Below are positions 12,350 through 24,398 of a stretch of 64,000 nt of DNA, in pieces. The stretch comes from Mesotaenium endlicherianum (Eukaryota; Streptophyta; Zygnematophyceae; Zygnematales; Mesotaeniaceae): NCBI GenBank assembly GCA_009602735.1, contig WELA01009192.1, positions 331,989 to 395,988 on the forward strand, written 5' to 3'. Both the position numbers and the translations under genes were made by a program. Below the pieces are notes generated by a model. It was not told where the DNA came from and made no database searches. It saw only the letters and a program-made list of their open reading frames with translations. Each line of letters begins with the position of its first letter. Positions within the stretch are counted from its first letter, which is position 1.

Positions 12350-13551
12350 AGTCCAGCCGTCATGAGAGCTTCTTTTTCAGCCGGGGAGAGTCTTGCTTTC
12401 ACTCCTTGCTGGTTTCTTGCATCATAAGTGTCATTGGAGGGTCTTCCACTCTTCCGGGCAGCCGCGGGGTCCCTTTTAATAACTCCGATTTCCATGGGTG
12501 TGGGTCCAGATTCGGATGTGGAAGGGGCTGCGTACACCCGCGTCGTCGGTACCCGTGAAGATGAAGGCACGGAGTGCTTGAAATCCAAGGTATCCACCTT
12601 TTGGGCCACTTCAATGATCTTTGAGAAGTCCGTCAAGTCGCGTAACTCCACTTCCTTTGCCACCTTGGGTTTGAGGCCAAAGATGTAACGGTCAATCTTC
12701 TCCTCGAGAGACATGTTGGGGATCTCAAGAGTGAGGGCGTGAAATCTGGATGTATACTCTTGAACGGACGTCGTTTGCTTGAGATGGTGGAGCTTTCCTC
12801 GGGCAATCTTCTCCGCATTGATGGGCATGAATTGCTTCTTGAGGGCCTCACGAAAATCTGCCCATCTTGCATATGATGGTGGGGGCTCTTGGCCGAGCAT
12901 GGGGTGCGCCATAGCTTGATATATAGCCGCTTGATAGTTACGCCACCATGATGTTGCTGCTCCTCTAAGTAAGGTAACGGCAAAGGGAACGTAGTCCTCC
13001 TCGGGTACTTCAAGGAACGCGAGGTACGTCTCCACTTGGTAGAGCCATAAATTCAGGTTGGCACCTTTCCCGGGGTTGAAAGTGTCGGGTTTGCCGGGCT
13101 TGATGAGTTTCCTTGCTCTCGTTGGCTCTTGTGGAGGCGCTTGAGCCGGGGCTGGATTTTGAGCATTGCTCGCAATAGGGGCAACCATGGCAGCCATAGC
13201 TTCTCTTGACGCTTGCACGGTTGCTTCATAGGTGGCCAAGCCCACTTGGTTGTGGACGGTCATTAGGAAGGCTGCCCACTCATTTGCGGGAACTCCTTGT
13301 GGTGGGGTCAACTTTGCTATAGCGGCTGCCACGGGATTTGACGGTGCTCCTCCTTGTGGTGCTTCTTGTTGTTGCAGATTTCCTTGAGTAGGCTCTCCCA
13401 TCGACGCTGGAGGAGGGTGTGCTCCTCCTTGTGGTGCTTCTTGTTGTTGCAGATTTTCTTGAGTGGGCTCTCCCATCGGCGCTGGAGGAGGGTGTCTTGG
13501 AGAGGAAGGGCTTCCTTCGAAAGCTTGCTGTTGGTCTTGAGGATCGGCCAT
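12271..13551 (-). CDS. Gypsy family 1 gag, copy 1
   Basis: A 426-codon open frame that looks whole. It starts with a Gln/Pro-rich region containing two near-identical tandem units (around residues 20-70). A retrotransposon-gag core with WWRNYQA and a conserved [11 protein letters not shown] stretch follows. It ends with a CCHC zinc knuckle, [14 protein letters not shown], and a basic tail. Gag forms the virus-like particle and binds element RNA. It lies between the primer-binding site and pol. Confidence 0.93.
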   Translation of the reverse strand: MADPQDQQQAFEGSPSSPRHPPPAPMGEPTQENLQQQEAPQGGAHPPPASMGEPTQGNLQQQEAPQGGAPSNPVAAAIAKLTPPQGVPANEWAAFLMTVHNQVGLATYEATVQASREAMAAMVAPIASNAQNPAPAQAPPQEPTRARKLIKPGKPDTFNPGKGANLNLWLYQVETYLAFLEVPEEDYVPFAVTLLRGAATSWWRNYQAAIYQAMAHPMLGQEPPPSYARWADFREALKKQFMPINAEKIARGKLHHLKQTTSVQEYTSRFHALTLEIPNMSLEEKIDRYIFGLKPKVAKEVELRDLTDFSKIIEVAQKVDTLDFKHSVPSSSRVPTTRVYAAPSTSESGPTPMEIGVIKRDPAAARKSGRPSNDTYDARNQQGVKARLSPAEKEALMTAGLCFYCKEKGHRALSCPKKLSKNGQRR

Positions 13552-13588
13552 CTTCTTGTGCTACCAAAGTGCCTAGCTCCGATACCAC

Positions 13589-14091
13589 TGTAGTGAAACA
13601 GATAGATAAAGTACTTAGTAAAACAGAATACTTTATCTATTCAAGACAAGGATCTTTGAACACAAGTGGTAGCTTCTTGAAAGAGAGATGGCTTCTTGAA
13701 AGTTAATATATTTCTGGATTTTGGCAAGTACAAGAGTGATTCTGGAATGTCTTTCTATGTTCTAGCTCTTGTTTATATACTTGCTACATAAGTAATTTCT
13801 AGGAAGGTGTATGTTGATGTGTTGGCACCCAACACATCCCAAAACTTGCCACCTCTTTCTAGAATAATGTACACATGTCCTTTTGACCTAAAAATGGCAC
13901 ATCTGACTTTTGCCACATGGAGTTCTTCTAGGTCTTTCCTCTAACTTCGAAAATGCCTTGGAAGGTTCAAAGGACATGAACCAAGTTACTAGAGTACCTA
14001 TTCACACTTGACTCCACACAATACTACTCCAAATATATTTGAAAACATTAAAATATATGCAAACTAATATATAATAACTCAAATCACTACA
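13589..14091 (-). repeat. Gypsy family 1 shared middle LTR
   Basis: 503-bp LTR shared between the copies: 5' LTR for the copy at lower coordinates and 3' LTR for the copy at higher coordinates. PBS-like sequence adjoins one side and the polypurine tract the other, as expected of a true shared LTR. Confidence 0.95.
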
Positions 14092-14860
14092 TCACCCCCC
14101 CGATAGAAAAAGCGACGTCTCGGCGCGTCAAGTCAGGTCTTACACATGTGGAGCAAACTAGTCAACAGTTTCAAGTCAGATGCCACACATGTGAAGAGGA
14201 CTAGTCAAAGGCGCCAAGTCAGGTGCTACACATGTAAGGTAGACTAGGCAAGGTCGTAGGTGGTGTGACCTTATTGGCTAGCCTACTCCTTAATGATAAA
14301 GAAAATTGTACAAGTTGGCCCAGAATCTGCCACGAACTCAAAAATTCATAGCGGCCACAGAACTGCTCCAAATCTGAAAATTCGAGTGCCAGACGGACCG
14401 CGTCGGAGAACTCTACCGGGTCACCAAATTTGAGAGCATTCTCATTTCTGGAGTGTCGTTGAGAGCTGAGAGAGTAGGCACTCCTCCAAATCTGTGCAGA
14501 AACTTCTGAAAATCATAAGTCCTTCTATACTTCTCCAAATTCTGCAAACTAAGTCTCAAACTGGGCGCTGTAAGATGTTCTACCAGAGTCTTGAGTTTCA
14601 GAGCATTCCAAGTTCAGGGGAAGGCACAATGTCAGAAGGCATATTCTGTCCTAACAATGCCAGCAGCCTGACCCCCTTCTACTTAGAGCATCATATCTCT
14701 CTCACCAGTGCTCCAAATTGAGCAAACTTGGACTCTAAATGACCGGCTACTCATGGACTACAGCCAGGTAAATTTTCAGAATTTATTATGCAGAGACCTA
14801 TTACCAGTAGCAGTTTTAGTTTTCTGTCCAGAAACTGCGAGAAGAGAAGAGTGTCTAATG

Positions 14861-17800
14861 TCAATTTTTCCTCTTTCTTGTTCTTGCAGGCTGCCTCCAA
14901 GGGGTCTTCTGCTGCTTCTTGATGGTGGCAGGCTGCCTCCCTGAAGTCTTCGGGCTTCTAGTAGAGAGACTTGGGGCTGGTCCAAGATGGGGGTTGGCGG
15001 CATGGAAGCGCTTCAACTTTCTCTGAACTTTGTCAAGGTAGTGCGCCGCCACCCAACTATTCTCCGAATCTGGATATCCTTTCCACTTGATCAAGTATTG
15101 CTGCTGTCTCCTGAAATTTCTCATAGCCACTATGTCTTCCACTTCGTACTCCAAATGATCATCCACTATTGTTGGGGCTGGTGGGGTTGTCACACGTCCT
15201 GGGAACTTGTTGTCGGGTTGCACATATGGCTTGAAGAGGGAAGCGTGGAATACGGGGTCGATGTGCATAGTCTGGGGAAGTTCTAGCTTGAAAGCAACGG
15301 GGTTGACTTGCTGGATAATCTTGAAGGGTCCCAAATACTTGGGAGAGAACTTGCTGCCGGCAGGCCTGTTGTTCAGGGAAATGTTCTTGGATGATAGTAA
15401 CACGTTGTCACCCACTCTGTACGTAATTTCTCTTCTGGATCTGTTCGCCACTCTTGCTTGAGCATCTTGCGCGTGTTGTAGAGCTTTCTTCGCTGCTGTA
15501 AGGGCTGCTTCTAATGTCTCCATAAAATCTGTGGCTGCAGGTACTTCATCATGGCCAGCCGTGAAGCTCAGTGGCGTGGTCGGATGGAAGCCATAGTTGA
15601 GGAAGAATGGGGACTCTTGGGTAGAGGCCTGCGTAGTGTTGTTGTAGGCAAACTCGAGGGGGGTCAAGTACATGTCCCAGTCTTGCTCGAGGGTAGACAC
15701 GTAGGCCTTTAGAGAGGTCTTTAGGGTACGATTCATACGCTCGGTTTGCCCATCTGATTGTGGGTGGTAGGCAGTAGACATATCCAGCGATGTACCCAAG
15801 TTCTTGAAGAGATTTTTCCAGAAATGGCTTGTGAATCTTGGATCTCTATCTGACACAATTCTTGATGGTAGTCCATGGAGTCGGAAGATGTTGTCAAAGA
15901 TGAGTCTTGCAAGTTGTGGTGCTGTAGCCTTAGTCGTCGTGGGAATAAAATGAGCCATCTTGGTAAGTCTGTCCACCACCGTGAGTATTGCATTATGGCC
16001 TCGAGGTGTCACGGGCAAGTCCACGATAAGGTCCATTGAGATGTCCGTCCATTGTCTTTCGGGGATTGGTAGTGGTTGGAGGAGTCCTCCCGCCTTTTGC
16101 GATGATGGCTTGATTCTTTGGCATGTGTCACAGCTCCTGCAGTACTCCTTGACTTGCTTAGACATGCCTGGCCAACAATAAGTCCTAGCTAGAACGCCCG
16201 TGGTCTTTAGGATTCCAAAGTGTCCTCCAAGAGGGTTGTCGTGTGCTTCACGTAGAAGCAAGAGCCGGAGGTCTAAGTCATTAGGAACACATCTCTGGCC
16301 CGTATCTTGCCTCACCCAATAATTGCCTTCTTGCTTCTTGCATGGGTCCAAGGCTGCTTCTCCGTTCTTGTAGTAAGGGTCTCTTTCATAGGCGGCTGAA
16401 AATCGAGCTTCCAGATCTGTCTTCAGGGATACCATCACTGCATTTAATTGCAGTCTTGAGAGGGGGTCAGCCGGGTTTGTCTTGCCGGGCTGGTACTGAA
16501 TCGTGATGTTGTATTGTTGCAAGTATCCGCTCCATCTTGCTTGTCTCCTTGAGAGATACGGCTGCGTTTGGAGGTGCTTTAACGCCTCGTGGTCCGTGGT
16601 GACCAGTACTTTGCGTCCTTCAACGTAGCAGCGCCAAACCTTCAAGGCATGTACAATCGCCAATGCCTCTCGCTCCGTGGTTGTATAATTTTGCTCGGCT
16701 GGATTTAGCTTCCTTGACTCGTAGGCGATGGGCTGCAGTCCCTTGCCTTGGTCTTGAAGCAGGATTGCTCCTATTGCATAGGAAGATGCATCGGTGATGA
16801 CGTGGAAGGGCCAATCTGGGTTTGGACTTGGGAGTGTGAGCACCGGGGATGTGGTCAATCTTCGCTTTAACTCTTGAAATGCCTCTTCCTCTTTCTCGGT
16901 CCATGTATATAGCCTGTCCTTCTTGAGTAGATCTGTCAGGGGGGCTGCTATGTGCGAGAAGCCTTGGATGAATTTTCTGTACCAATTGGCAAATCCCAAG
17001 AATGACTGGAGTTCTTTCTTGGTCGTGGGGGTTGGCCATTCCTCCACCACCGTGGTCTTCTTGGGGTCCATCTTGATGCCATCAGCAGTCACGTGGAGAC
17101 CTAGGAACTCCACTTCTTGTTTGGCAAACTCGCACTTTGACTCCTTCGCAAATAGCTTGTTTTGCTTCAATACTTCAAGGACTTCTTTCAAGTGTCTCGC
17201 ATGCTCTTCAAGGGTCTTGCTGTAGATAAGGATGTCATCGATGAATACCACCACAAATCTGTCCAACATGGGCTGAAATATGGTGTTCATCATAGTCATG
17301 AAAGTTGCTGGCGCGTTGGTGAGTCCAAATGGCAGGACCATGAACTCAAAATGTCCATATCTTGTCCTGAATGCCGTCTTCTCTATGTCCGGTTCTGCGA
17401 TGCGAATCTGGTGGTAGCCGCTCCGTAAGTCAATCTTCGTGAAGTACTTGGCTCCAACCAGCCGGTCCATGAGCTCATCCATGCGCGGCAGCGGGTATCG
17501 ATTCTTGATGGTGATCTTGTTGAGGGCGCGATAGTCCACACACATCCTCAAGGTACCATCTTTCTTCTTGACAAATAGCACCGGGGCTCCAAATGGCGAC
17601 TTGCTAGGTCGAATGAAGCCATGCTCCAGTAGCTCCTTGATTTGCTTCTTGACTTCGTCTAGCTCCGTGTATGACATTTTGAACGTAGGCCGAGAGATGG
17701 GCTTGCTTCCGGGCTCCAACTCTATCTTGTGGTCTACGAATCTTTTGGGGGGTAGGCCCTTGGGCAATTCCGGGGAGAACACTTCTTTGTAGTCCTCTAA

Positions 17801-18526
17801 GACTTCTTGTATCTCCTTGGGAACGGGGCTGCCTTCTTGACTCTCGATGTCTTTCTTGATGTCTTTTGGCGTGATCAAGGCCAAAAGAAGCTCGTGTCCC
17901 TTCCTCACAAGTCTCTTGAGTTGGAGGGCGGACAATAGTATCTCGTGTGCCGGCTTCTGGATGTCTTGGGTCTGGATATTCTGGATTGCGCGCAAAATAC
18001 AGATTCTTGAAGTGATGTCATTCTTGATCTTGATAGTACCGGTCCTCCAATCAACTTGGGGGTTGTGCTTGGTCAACCAAGGCGTCCCTAGGATGACGTC
18101 GTACTTGCCCAATTGCATGGGGGAGAACACTACTCTATCCTTGAAGGACTTGATAGAGAGTGCCAAGGGGTACGTCTTCTTGGAAGGGGTAGTATAGGAG
18201 AATCCATCGGGCATCATAATCTCCTCGTCGTGGTCAAGAGTTCGCATAGTAATACCGTGCTTGGTGGCAAAATCTGCAGCAATGAAGTTGCCTTGAGCTC
18301 CGCTATCCACCAAGATGTGGACCTTCTCTCCTCCAAGGTAACCTCTCAAACTCATTGGGGCTGGAACGTCGTCTTCAACGGGGGTCTCCACCTCACTTGG
18401 CGTGTTGCCTTCTCGTGAAGTGGGTCTTGGGGTGGTAGGCTCCTGGCCTACCGGCGCTGTCCGTTTTTTGACAACTTTTTGGGGCATGAAAGTGCACGAT
18501 GGCCCTTTTCCTTGCAATAAAAGCAT
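14861..18526 (-). CDS. Gypsy family 1 pol polyprotein, copy 2
   Basis: Same length (1,221 codons) and domain order as the copy at 8684-12349, with only a few amino-acid differences. Protease, reverse transcriptase, RNase H, integrase and chromodomain are all present, and it looks whole. The near-identity dates the duplication as recent or reflects gene conversion between copies. Confidence 0.95.
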   Translation of the reverse strand: MLLLQGKGPSCTFMPQKVVKKRTAPVGQEPTTPRPTSREGNTPSEVETPVEDDVPAPMSLRGYLGGEKVHILVDSGAQGNFIAADFATKHGITMRTLDHDEEIMMPDGFSYTTPSKKTYPLALSIKSFKDRVVFSPMQLGKYDVILGTPWLTKHNPQVDWRTGTIKIKNDITSRICILRAIQNIQTQDIQKPAHEILLSALQLKRLVRKGHELLLALITPKDIKKDIESQEGSPVPKEIQEVLEDYKEVFSPELPKGLPPKRFVDHKIELEPGSKPISRPTFKMSYTELDEVKKQIKELLEHGFIRPSKSPFGAPVLFVKKKDGTLRMCVDYRALNKITIKNRYPLPRMDELMDRLVGAKYFTKIDLRSGYHQIRIAEPDIEKTAFRTRYGHFEFMVLPFGLTNAPATFMTMMNTIFQPMLDRFVVVFIDDILIYSKTLEEHARHLKEVLEVLKQNKLFAKESKCEFAKQEVEFLGLHVTADGIKMDPKKTTVVEEWPTPTTKKELQSFLGFANWYRKFIQGFSHIAAPLTDLLKKDRLYTWTEKEEEAFQELKRRLTTSPVLTLPSPNPDWPFHVITDASSYAIGAILLQDQGKGLQPIAYESRKLNPAEQNYTTTEREALAIVHALKVWRCYVEGRKVLVTTDHEALKHLQTQPYLSRRQARWSGYLQQYNITIQYQPGKTNPADPLSRLQLNAVMVSLKTDLEARFSAAYERDPYYKNGEAALDPCKKQEGNYWVRQDTGQRCVPNDLDLRLLLLREAHDNPLGGHFGILKTTGVLARTYCWPGMSKQVKEYCRSCDTCQRIKPSSQKAGGLLQPLPIPERQWTDISMDLIVDLPVTPRGHNAILTVVDRLTKMAHFIPTTTKATAPQLARLIFDNIFRLHGLPSRIVSDRDPRFTSHFWKNLFKNLGTSLDMSTAYHPQSDGQTERMNRTLKTSLKAYVSTLEQDWDMYLTPLEFAYNNTTQASTQESPFFLNYGFHPTTPLSFTAGHDEVPAATDFMETLEAALTAAKKALQHAQDAQARVANRSRREITYRVGDNVLLSSKNISLNNRPAGSKFSPKYLGPFKIIQQVNPVAFKLELPQTMHIDPVFHASLFKPYVQPDNKFPGRVTTPPAPTIVDDHLEYEVEDIVAMRNFRRQQQYLIKWKGYPDSENSWVAAHYLDKVQRKLKRFHAANPHLGPAPSLSTRSPKTSGRQPATIKKQQKTPWRQPARTRKRKN

Positions 18527-19728
18527 AGTCCAGCCGTCATGAGAGCTTCTTTTTCAGCCGGGGAGAGTCTTGCTTTCACTCCTTGCTGGTTTCTTGCATC
18601 ATAAGTGTCATTGGAGGGTCTTCCACTCTTCCGGGCAGCCGCGGGGTCCCTTTTAATAACTCCGATTTCCATGGGTGTGGGTCCAGATTCGGATGTGGAA
18701 GGGGCTGCGTACACCCGCGTCGTCGGTACCCGTGAAGATGAAGGCACGGAGTGCTTGAAATCCAAGGTATCCACCTTTTGGGCCACTTCAATGATCTTTG
18801 AGAAGTCCGTCAAGTCGCGTAACTCCACTTCCTTTGCCACCTTGGGTTTGAGGCCAAAGATGTAGCGGTCAATCTTCTCCTCGAGAGACATGTTGGGGAT
18901 CTCAAGAGTGAGGGCGTGAAATCTGGATGTATACTCTTGAACGGACGTCGTTTGCTTGAGATGGTGGAGCTTTCCTCGGGCAATCTTCTCCGCATTGATG
19001 GGCATGAATTGCTTCTTGAGGGCCTCACGAAAATCTGCCCATCTTGCATATGATGGTGGGGGCTCTTGGCCGAGCATGGGGTGCGCCATAGCTTGATATA
19101 TAGCCGCTTGATAGTTACGCCACCATGATGTTGCTGCTCCTCTAAGTAAGGTAACGGCAAAGGGAACGTAGTCCTCCTCGGGTACTTCAAGGAATGCGAG
19201 GTACGTCTCCACTTGGTAGAGCCATAAATTCAGGTTGGCACCTTTCCCGGGGTTGAAAGTGTCGGGTTTGCCGGGCTTGATGAGTTTCCTTGCTCTCGTT
19301 GGCTCTTGTGGAGGCGCTTGAGCCGGGGCTGGATTTTGAGCATTGCTCGCAATAGGGGCAACCATGGCAGCCATAGCTTCTCTTGACGCTTGCACGGTTG
19401 CTTCATAGGTGGCCAAGCCCACTTGGTTGTGGACGGTCATTAGGAAGGCTGCCCACTCATTTGCGGGAACTCCTTGTGGTGGGGTCAACTTTGCTATAGC
19501 GGCTGCCACGGGATTTGACGGTGCTCCTCCTTGTGGTGCTTCTTGTTGTTGGAGATTTCCTTGAGTAGGCTCTCCCATCGACGCTGGAGGAGGGTGTGCT
19601 CCTCCTTGTGGTGCTTCTTGTTGTTGCAGATTTTCTTGAGTGGGCTCTCCCATCGGCGCTGGAGGAGGGTGTCTTGGAGAGGAAGGGCTTCCTTCGAAAG
19701 CTTGCTGTTGGTCTTGAGGATCGGCCAT
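18448..19728 (-). CDS. Gypsy family 1 gag, copy 2
   Basis: A 426-codon frame, essentially the same protein as copy 1 gag, with the same CCHC knuckle and the same overlap with pol. Looks whole. Confidence 0.93.
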   Translation of the reverse strand: MADPQDQQQAFEGSPSSPRHPPPAPMGEPTQENLQQQEAPQGGAHPPPASMGEPTQGNLQQQEAPQGGAPSNPVAAAIAKLTPPQGVPANEWAAFLMTVHNQVGLATYEATVQASREAMAAMVAPIASNAQNPAPAQAPPQEPTRARKLIKPGKPDTFNPGKGANLNLWLYQVETYLAFLEVPEEDYVPFAVTLLRGAATSWWRNYQAAIYQAMAHPMLGQEPPPSYARWADFREALKKQFMPINAEKIARGKLHHLKQTTSVQEYTSRFHALTLEIPNMSLEEKIDRYIFGLKPKVAKEVELRDLTDFSKIIEVAQKVDTLDFKHSVPSSSRVPTTRVYAAPSTSESGPTPMEIGVIKRDPAAARKSGRPSNDTYDARNQQGVKARLSPAEKEALMTAGLCFYCKEKGHRALSCPKKLSKNGQRR

Positions 19729-19765
19729 CTTCTTGTGCTACCAAAGTGCCTAGCTCCGATACCAC

Positions 19766-20268
19766 TGTAGTGAAACAGATAGATAAAGTACTTAGTAAAA
19801 CAGAATACTTTATCTATTCAAGACAAGGATCTTTGAACACAAGTGGTAGCTTCTTGAAAGAGAGATGGCTTCTTGAAAGTTAATATATTTCTGGATTTTG
19901 GCAAGTACAAGAGTGATTCTGGAATGTCTTTCTATGTTCTAGCTCTTGTTTATATACTTGCTACATAAGTAATTTCTAGGAAGGTGTATGTTGATGTGTT
20001 GGCACCCAACACATCCCAAAACTTGCCACCTCTTTCTAGAATAATGTACACATGTCCTTTTGACCTAAAAATGGCACATCTGACTTTTGCCACATGGAGT
20101 TCTTCTAGGTCTTTCCTCTAACTTCGAAAATGCCTTGGAAGGTTCAAAGGACATGAACCAAGTTACTAGAGTACCTATTCACACTTGACTCCACACAATA
20201 CCACTCCAAATATATTTGAAAACATTAAAATATATGCATACTAATATATAATAACTCAAATCACTACA
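19766..20268 (-). repeat. Gypsy family 1 LTR, outermost 5' LTR
   Basis: 503-bp LTR upstream of copy 2 in the element sense. The PBS-like sequence, TGGTATCGGAGC in element sense, lies directly inside it (about 19753-19764). TGACG follows on the outside as half of the 5-bp TSD. Confidence 0.95.
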
Positions 20269-20273
20269 TGACG

Positions 20274-21500
20274 CACATGATGGAAAATTGCGTGCGTGGA
20301 CATCATTCTCCGTATTTCCAGTGCGCTTCAGTCGCAATCGACGAGAATTGGGCTCCAAACCATTTCTAGCTCCATATATTCCCAGAATCGCCAAAATGCT
20401 TTTTTAGCGTGTGGGTGCATATGTCATGTGTGTTGCTGCATGGATGCGGTGCCATTTAGTAATTTTGCCATTTGCAGTGCAGCGTGATAGCATAATGGCA
20501 GAGGGTGTGAGCAATTTGGTGGAGTGTTCTTAATTATCAACTTTGGCGTGTAAGGTCACAAGCTAGAGACTACATACTCAGGAGCCTTCACTCGAGTCCT
20601 AATTACTATATGAAATTTTTTTCCACAGAACCTAATCATCTACTCGACTACCAAAATTTGAAGTGGTGCTAACTCCTGCAAATTCTCAACTCTTGCCCTT
20701 AGAGTGTCGCAAAATCTGCATAGAAGTCAAATTTGACACGTGTTAGAGTAAATAATGGCTAGGCATCCGGTGGATTAGCTCAGCACCATTAAAAGGAACC
20801 ACTAACAGCAAGCATCTAACAACCATCAGCAGCTATACCAAAAAGTTAAAGCTACAATCTGCAAGCACTAGTGGAAGGAACCCCCAACACCATTAGCTGC
20901 AAACTGTAGCAAGCTTCCAACAAGCTGCAATTGCAGATATCAACATCCATCCCACCCTTTCCCACTCTGTCACTTGTATCCTCAAATTAACACTTGCGAC
21001 AAGTGAGGCATCTCCCAATGCCACATGCAGTAAGGAGCAAGCAAACAACAAAAAGGTACTAGGCTTAACATGTTCCAACACACCTCACCGCCTCCTCGTC
21101 CCCTCCACCCTCCCGCTCTCCCAACCTCCGATAAAAAGGAAAACCAAAGCTGCCCCTGCAGCAACAAGTAGCCAACGGCAAAAAGTTGCAGACAGCATCA
21201 AGCATCATGCTGCACCTGCAAGCATTAGTACTCCAACCCAGCCCCTCCCCTCCTTTCCTTCCTCCCCATCCCTTCCACTTGCGCCCCTAGACCTCCCCAT
21301 CCCTTCCTCTCGCGCCCCTAGACCAGCACTAAATATCAGCAGGATACCCCAAGAGGCAGCTCTATATAAGCAAGCCTTAGAAAGTAGCAACAACAGCAGG
21401 CCCTTATGTCCCCTTCCTTCCTCCCTCCGTATGACTTTGGCAGCAAGCGTACCCTACGTTCCACAACCCGAGAGCATGCTCCCAGTGTCCCTCCCACCCC
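20274..21500. other. Spacer, nothing recognised
   Basis: Original target DNA flanking the Gypsy pair, followed by CA/TGCA-rich and C-rich sequence. No open frame with recognisable content. Confidence 0.4.
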
Positions 21501-21525
21501 CTTTAGCCCGCACGCACCTGTCGTC

Positions 21526-21591
21526 GACAAGGAGGTGGTGCGGGCACACAGAGCTAATGGCGCACGACTTGAGCAGCAGCGCCTGGTGCAC
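21526..21591 (-). CDS. Exon-like segment, unassigned
   Basis: Minus-strand stretch bounded by a CAG acceptor and a GTGCGT donor, reading ALLLKSCAISSVCPHHLLVDD. It is GC-rich like other host exons here. No family recognised. Included because the open frame and splice-site context recur in the neighbouring segments at 21949-22060 and 22403-22467. Could be chance. Confidence 0.25.
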
Positions 21592-21948
21592 GACCCCCAC
21601 AACCGTGGGTGGAGTGTTGGTATGCATCCAGGAAGCCCTGCTGGCTCACCCCCCCCTTCCTCCACCGAGCTGCCCACCTTCACCTTCTGCCAGAGCAAGC
21701 ATAGCTGCCAGCCCCAAACCCAGCTCGACAGGCACGCATTCTGCTGAGTATTTGACGATTGATGGACCTCTCTTGTGCAGCCATTCCGGGCTGCACCGAC
21801 AGTCTAGATCCTCCGAAAAATAGTATAACAACGTGATGGAGGTGCCTTGTATAACCACCCCCCTGATGATAGTTCTGGCTCCTGTCATAGTGCAGGAGGT
21901 ACGATTGAGGGCTATAGAAAAGGCAGGAGCTCAAGGAAGGGGTGGGGC

Positions 21949-22060
21949 ACACCTGGTTCTGGCTGCGCTTGTTGCGGACGTAAGCACGCACGTTCTTCCA
22001 GGCGAGCAGCTGCAGGACCCACTCTTGCTTTCCATCCACCAAGCGCAGCTTCTCCAAGAC
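21949..22060 (-). CDS. Exon-like segment, unassigned
   Basis: A minus-strand open block following a ...TATGGCAG acceptor and ending at a CAG|GTGTGC donor. It encodes about 36 residues including LEKLRLVDGKQEWVLQLLAW and NVRAYVRNKRSQNQ. Composition is soluble, amphipathic and helical, typical of real coding sequence, but I cannot name the family. It lies between two other exon-like blocks on the same strand. Limits approximate by a few bases. Confidence 0.4.
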
Positions 22061-22402
22061 CTGCCATATGACCTTGCATACACTCACTTAAGAATTTCAA
22101 GGAGTAGGAAAGCAGGGAAGGCATCAGATGACAGCGCAGGCTCGACCTAGTAGTAGAGACAGGCCCAGCAGAAGGAGCACTAGTACCAGCCAATACCAAC
22201 CACTGCCAGCCGGTATTAGCCAGCACCCAGCACCTAGCAGCCAGCCAGCTAGCACCCAGCAACCAGCAACCAGCAGCCAGCAGCCACTCCCCAAGATCAA
22301 GCACCCAAAATCCAGCAGCCAGCAGCCAGGAGACCTAGCACAGCCAGCTGCCACAGCACACTCAGCAGGCAGCAGGAACGGGGCAGTAGGCACACTGTAC
22401 AC

Positions 22403-22467
22403 CTGTAGATGCCGACGACGTGCGTCTGGATGCCGTCGTCCTCCAGCTGCCTCGTCGCCTCGATGCC
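22403..22467 (-). CDS. Exon-like segment, weak transaldolase-like motif
   Basis: Bounded by a GAGCAG acceptor and an ACAG|GTGTAC donor; 65 nt. It reads GIEATRQLEDDGIQTHVVGI plus a Tyr and a split codon. From memory this resembles the plant transaldolase stretch GIEAARLLESEGIQTH..YS, in which the substrate-binding lysine lies a few residues upstream. The next exon-like block does not continue a transaldolase and its splice phase does not match, so the assignment is tentative. Confidence 0.35.
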
Positions 22468-22497
22468 CTGCTCCCCACTCCCATTTCTTCAAGAATG

Positions 22498-22770
22498 TGA
22501 GCGCACACGTACACCCATACTCACATGCGCACATGCACACACGCGCACGGGAAGAGACGGACACACACACAGATGCACGCACGGGAGCACGTGCACTAAG
22601 TGCATCGCCAACCAGCTCCCTCTCTTTCTCTGTCTCACACACACACATAAACTCCCACTCATACATACATGCACACGGACACACACCCACACACAAACAC
22701 ACACATGCAAAAGCACGCGCACTTCCATAGTAGGCCTCTAGACATTCCTCCCTCACTCCCTCCCCACCCC
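22498..22770. repeat. CA-rich simple-sequence region
   Basis: Degenerate (CA)n with TACA and CGCA interruptions, running into the assembly gap. The long open frames here are repeat artefacts. Confidence 0.8.
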
Positions 22771-23412
22771 NNNNNNNNNNNNNNNNNNNNNNNNNNNNNN
22801 NNNNNNNNNNNNNNNNNNNNNNNNNNNNNNNNNNNNNNNNNNNNNNNNNNNNNNNNNNNNNNNNNNNNNNNNNNNNNNNNNNNNNNNNNNNNNNNNNNNN
22901 NNNNNNNNNNNNNNNNNNNNNNNNNNNNNNNNNNNNNNNNNNNNNNNNNNNNNNNNNNNNNNNNNNNNNNNNNNNNNNNNNNNNNNNNNNNNNNNNNNNN
23001 NNNNNNNNNNNNNNNNNNNNNNNNNNNNNNNNNNNNNNNNNNNNNNNNNNNNNNNNNNNNNNNNNNNNNNNNNNNNNNNNNNNNNNNNNNNNNNNNNNNN
23101 NNNNNNNNNNNNNNNNNNNNNNNNNNNNNNNNNNNNNNNNNNNNNNNNNNNNNNNNNNNNNNNNNNNNNNNNNNNNNNNNNNNNNNNNNNNNNNNNNNNN
23201 NNNNNNNNNNNNNNNNNNNNNNNNNNNNNNNNNNNNNNNNNNNNNNNNNNNNNNNNNNNNNNNNNNNNNNNNNNNNNNNNNNNNNNNNNNNNNNNNNNNN
23301 NNNNNNNNNNNNNNNNNNNNNNNNNNNNNNNNNNNNNNNNNNNNNNNNNNNNNNNNNNNNNNNNNNNNNNNNNNNNNNNNNNNNNNNNNNNNNNNNNNNN
23401 NNNNNNNNNNNN
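22771..23412. other. Assembly gap (642 N)
   Basis: Run of N flanked by C-rich and CT/CA repeats, the usual cause of an assembly break. Exons of the minus-strand gene around it may be hidden here. Confidence 1.
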
Positions 23413-23417
23413 CCCCC

Positions 23418-23489
<72 letters not shown>
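23413..23489. repeat. (CT)n(CA)n compound microsatellite
   Basis: C6 followed by about 40 bp of CT repeats, then about 29 bp of AC repeats, immediately after the gap. Confidence 0.95.
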
Positions 23490-23491
<2 letters not shown>

Positions 23492-23566
23492 AGCGCGAAT
23501 ATATAGTTAGGAAGGCGTGGCCAGAGCACTCTTTTGATAGAATATGGCCAATCCATTAGCACATAC

Positions 23567-23621
23567 CTTGCTGGTTTAATTCAGGGCTCAAGTTCAGATT
23601 CTGGCTATCCTCCAGGTCCAT
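23567..23621 (-). CDS. Possible first coding exon, unassigned
   Basis: Minus-strand ATG (23619-23621) opens a frame starting MDLEDSQNLNLSPELNQQ that ends at a strong donor, CAAG|GTATGT. A good acceptor (TTTATGCAG) lies about 70 bases upstream, so the exon may begin there as leader. The next exon would fall in or beyond the gap. It may start the gene to which the segments at 21.5-22.5 kb belong. No family recognised. Confidence 0.3.
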
Positions 23622-24398
23622 GTCTGCTTCTTGTGCTTCGTCTTGTCGCCCAGCACCGCCCTACTTGCTCACCAGGCTGCATAAAGACAACGTAGAAAAT
23701 CAAGCTCAGCTTCCAGGCCAGATCAAGTAGTCCACCAATGCATAACCTACGATGTCCATGAGTTGAACTGCACCATATTGCTCAATTTAGCTGCAAATAC
23801 AACCCATAGCTTCCACAAATAACAAAAGCATATTCAGCATGTAGAGACGACAGAAACCAGCAGCCTTTTCCTTGATAAACAATATATCCTTTAATCCATG
23901 CAGTTACAAGCCCAATCCTTCAAAATGGTTTTCACATGCAGGTTAAATCCCTATCACACAGTAAATCAGGCTCGCAAAAGACAACAAAATCTTACCCAAG
24001 ACATCCATTTAGTGACCTCCCTCACCCCCCTGTGCCAAGAAAGAGCTACCACATAAATCTCCATGCGGGTGCAGGTACTTAAAACAGCTGCCTCTTCAAT
24101 ATGGAGGGAAGCTGCAAAGTTTTTGAATGGCACGTGGCCATTCTGCCTCCGGCATTGCCAGCTTCTCTCTCATTTGGACTGGTGCAGTATGTACACTGAG
24201 CCCAATCACCATTATGCTGCTCTTCTCACTAGTATGGCCTGCACATCAATATATTTACTTCTTCAGCCAGCGGTTTCATAAGTAGACATGGACAGACTTT
24301 CCAAACATAGAGCTATACATAACCTTGTTTTCTACGCAAAATACGCAAATAAAACACAACACCATAGCAGTTGTCCTTGCCATTTGCCAAACATGTCA
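23622..24398. other. Spacer, nothing recognised
   Basis: AT-rich non-coding DNA up to the hAT insertion site; no open frame of note. Confidence 0.4.

Larger units (their letters stand above)
7407..20273 (-). mobile_element. Tandem pair of Ty3/Gypsy chromoviruses: LTR-internal-LTR-internal-LTR
   Basis: Three 503-bp LTRs (7412-7914, 13589-14091, 19766-20268), each TGTAGTG...CACTACA, enclose two nearly identical internal regions of about 5.67 kb, both with gag-pol on the minus strand. The outer flanks CGACG (7407-7411) and TGACG (20269-20273) look like a 5-bp TSD with one mismatch. That suggests one original insertion, duplicated later by LTR-LTR recombination. Next to each upstream LTR a primer-binding site resembling the initiator tRNA-Met site (TGGTATCGGAGC) is visible in the element sense. 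A G-rich polypurine tract adjoins each downstream LTR. LTRs differ at only a few positions, so the insertion is young. Both copies look whole. Confidence 0.95.

Noticed and set aside
22403-22467. Firm transaldolase gene call
   Set aside because: Only one short motif resembles the family; the neighbouring exon-like block has the wrong phase and content.
22669-23559. Long open frames running through the N gap and CA/CT repeats
   Set aside because: They exist only because N translates as X and dinucleotide repeats lack stops.
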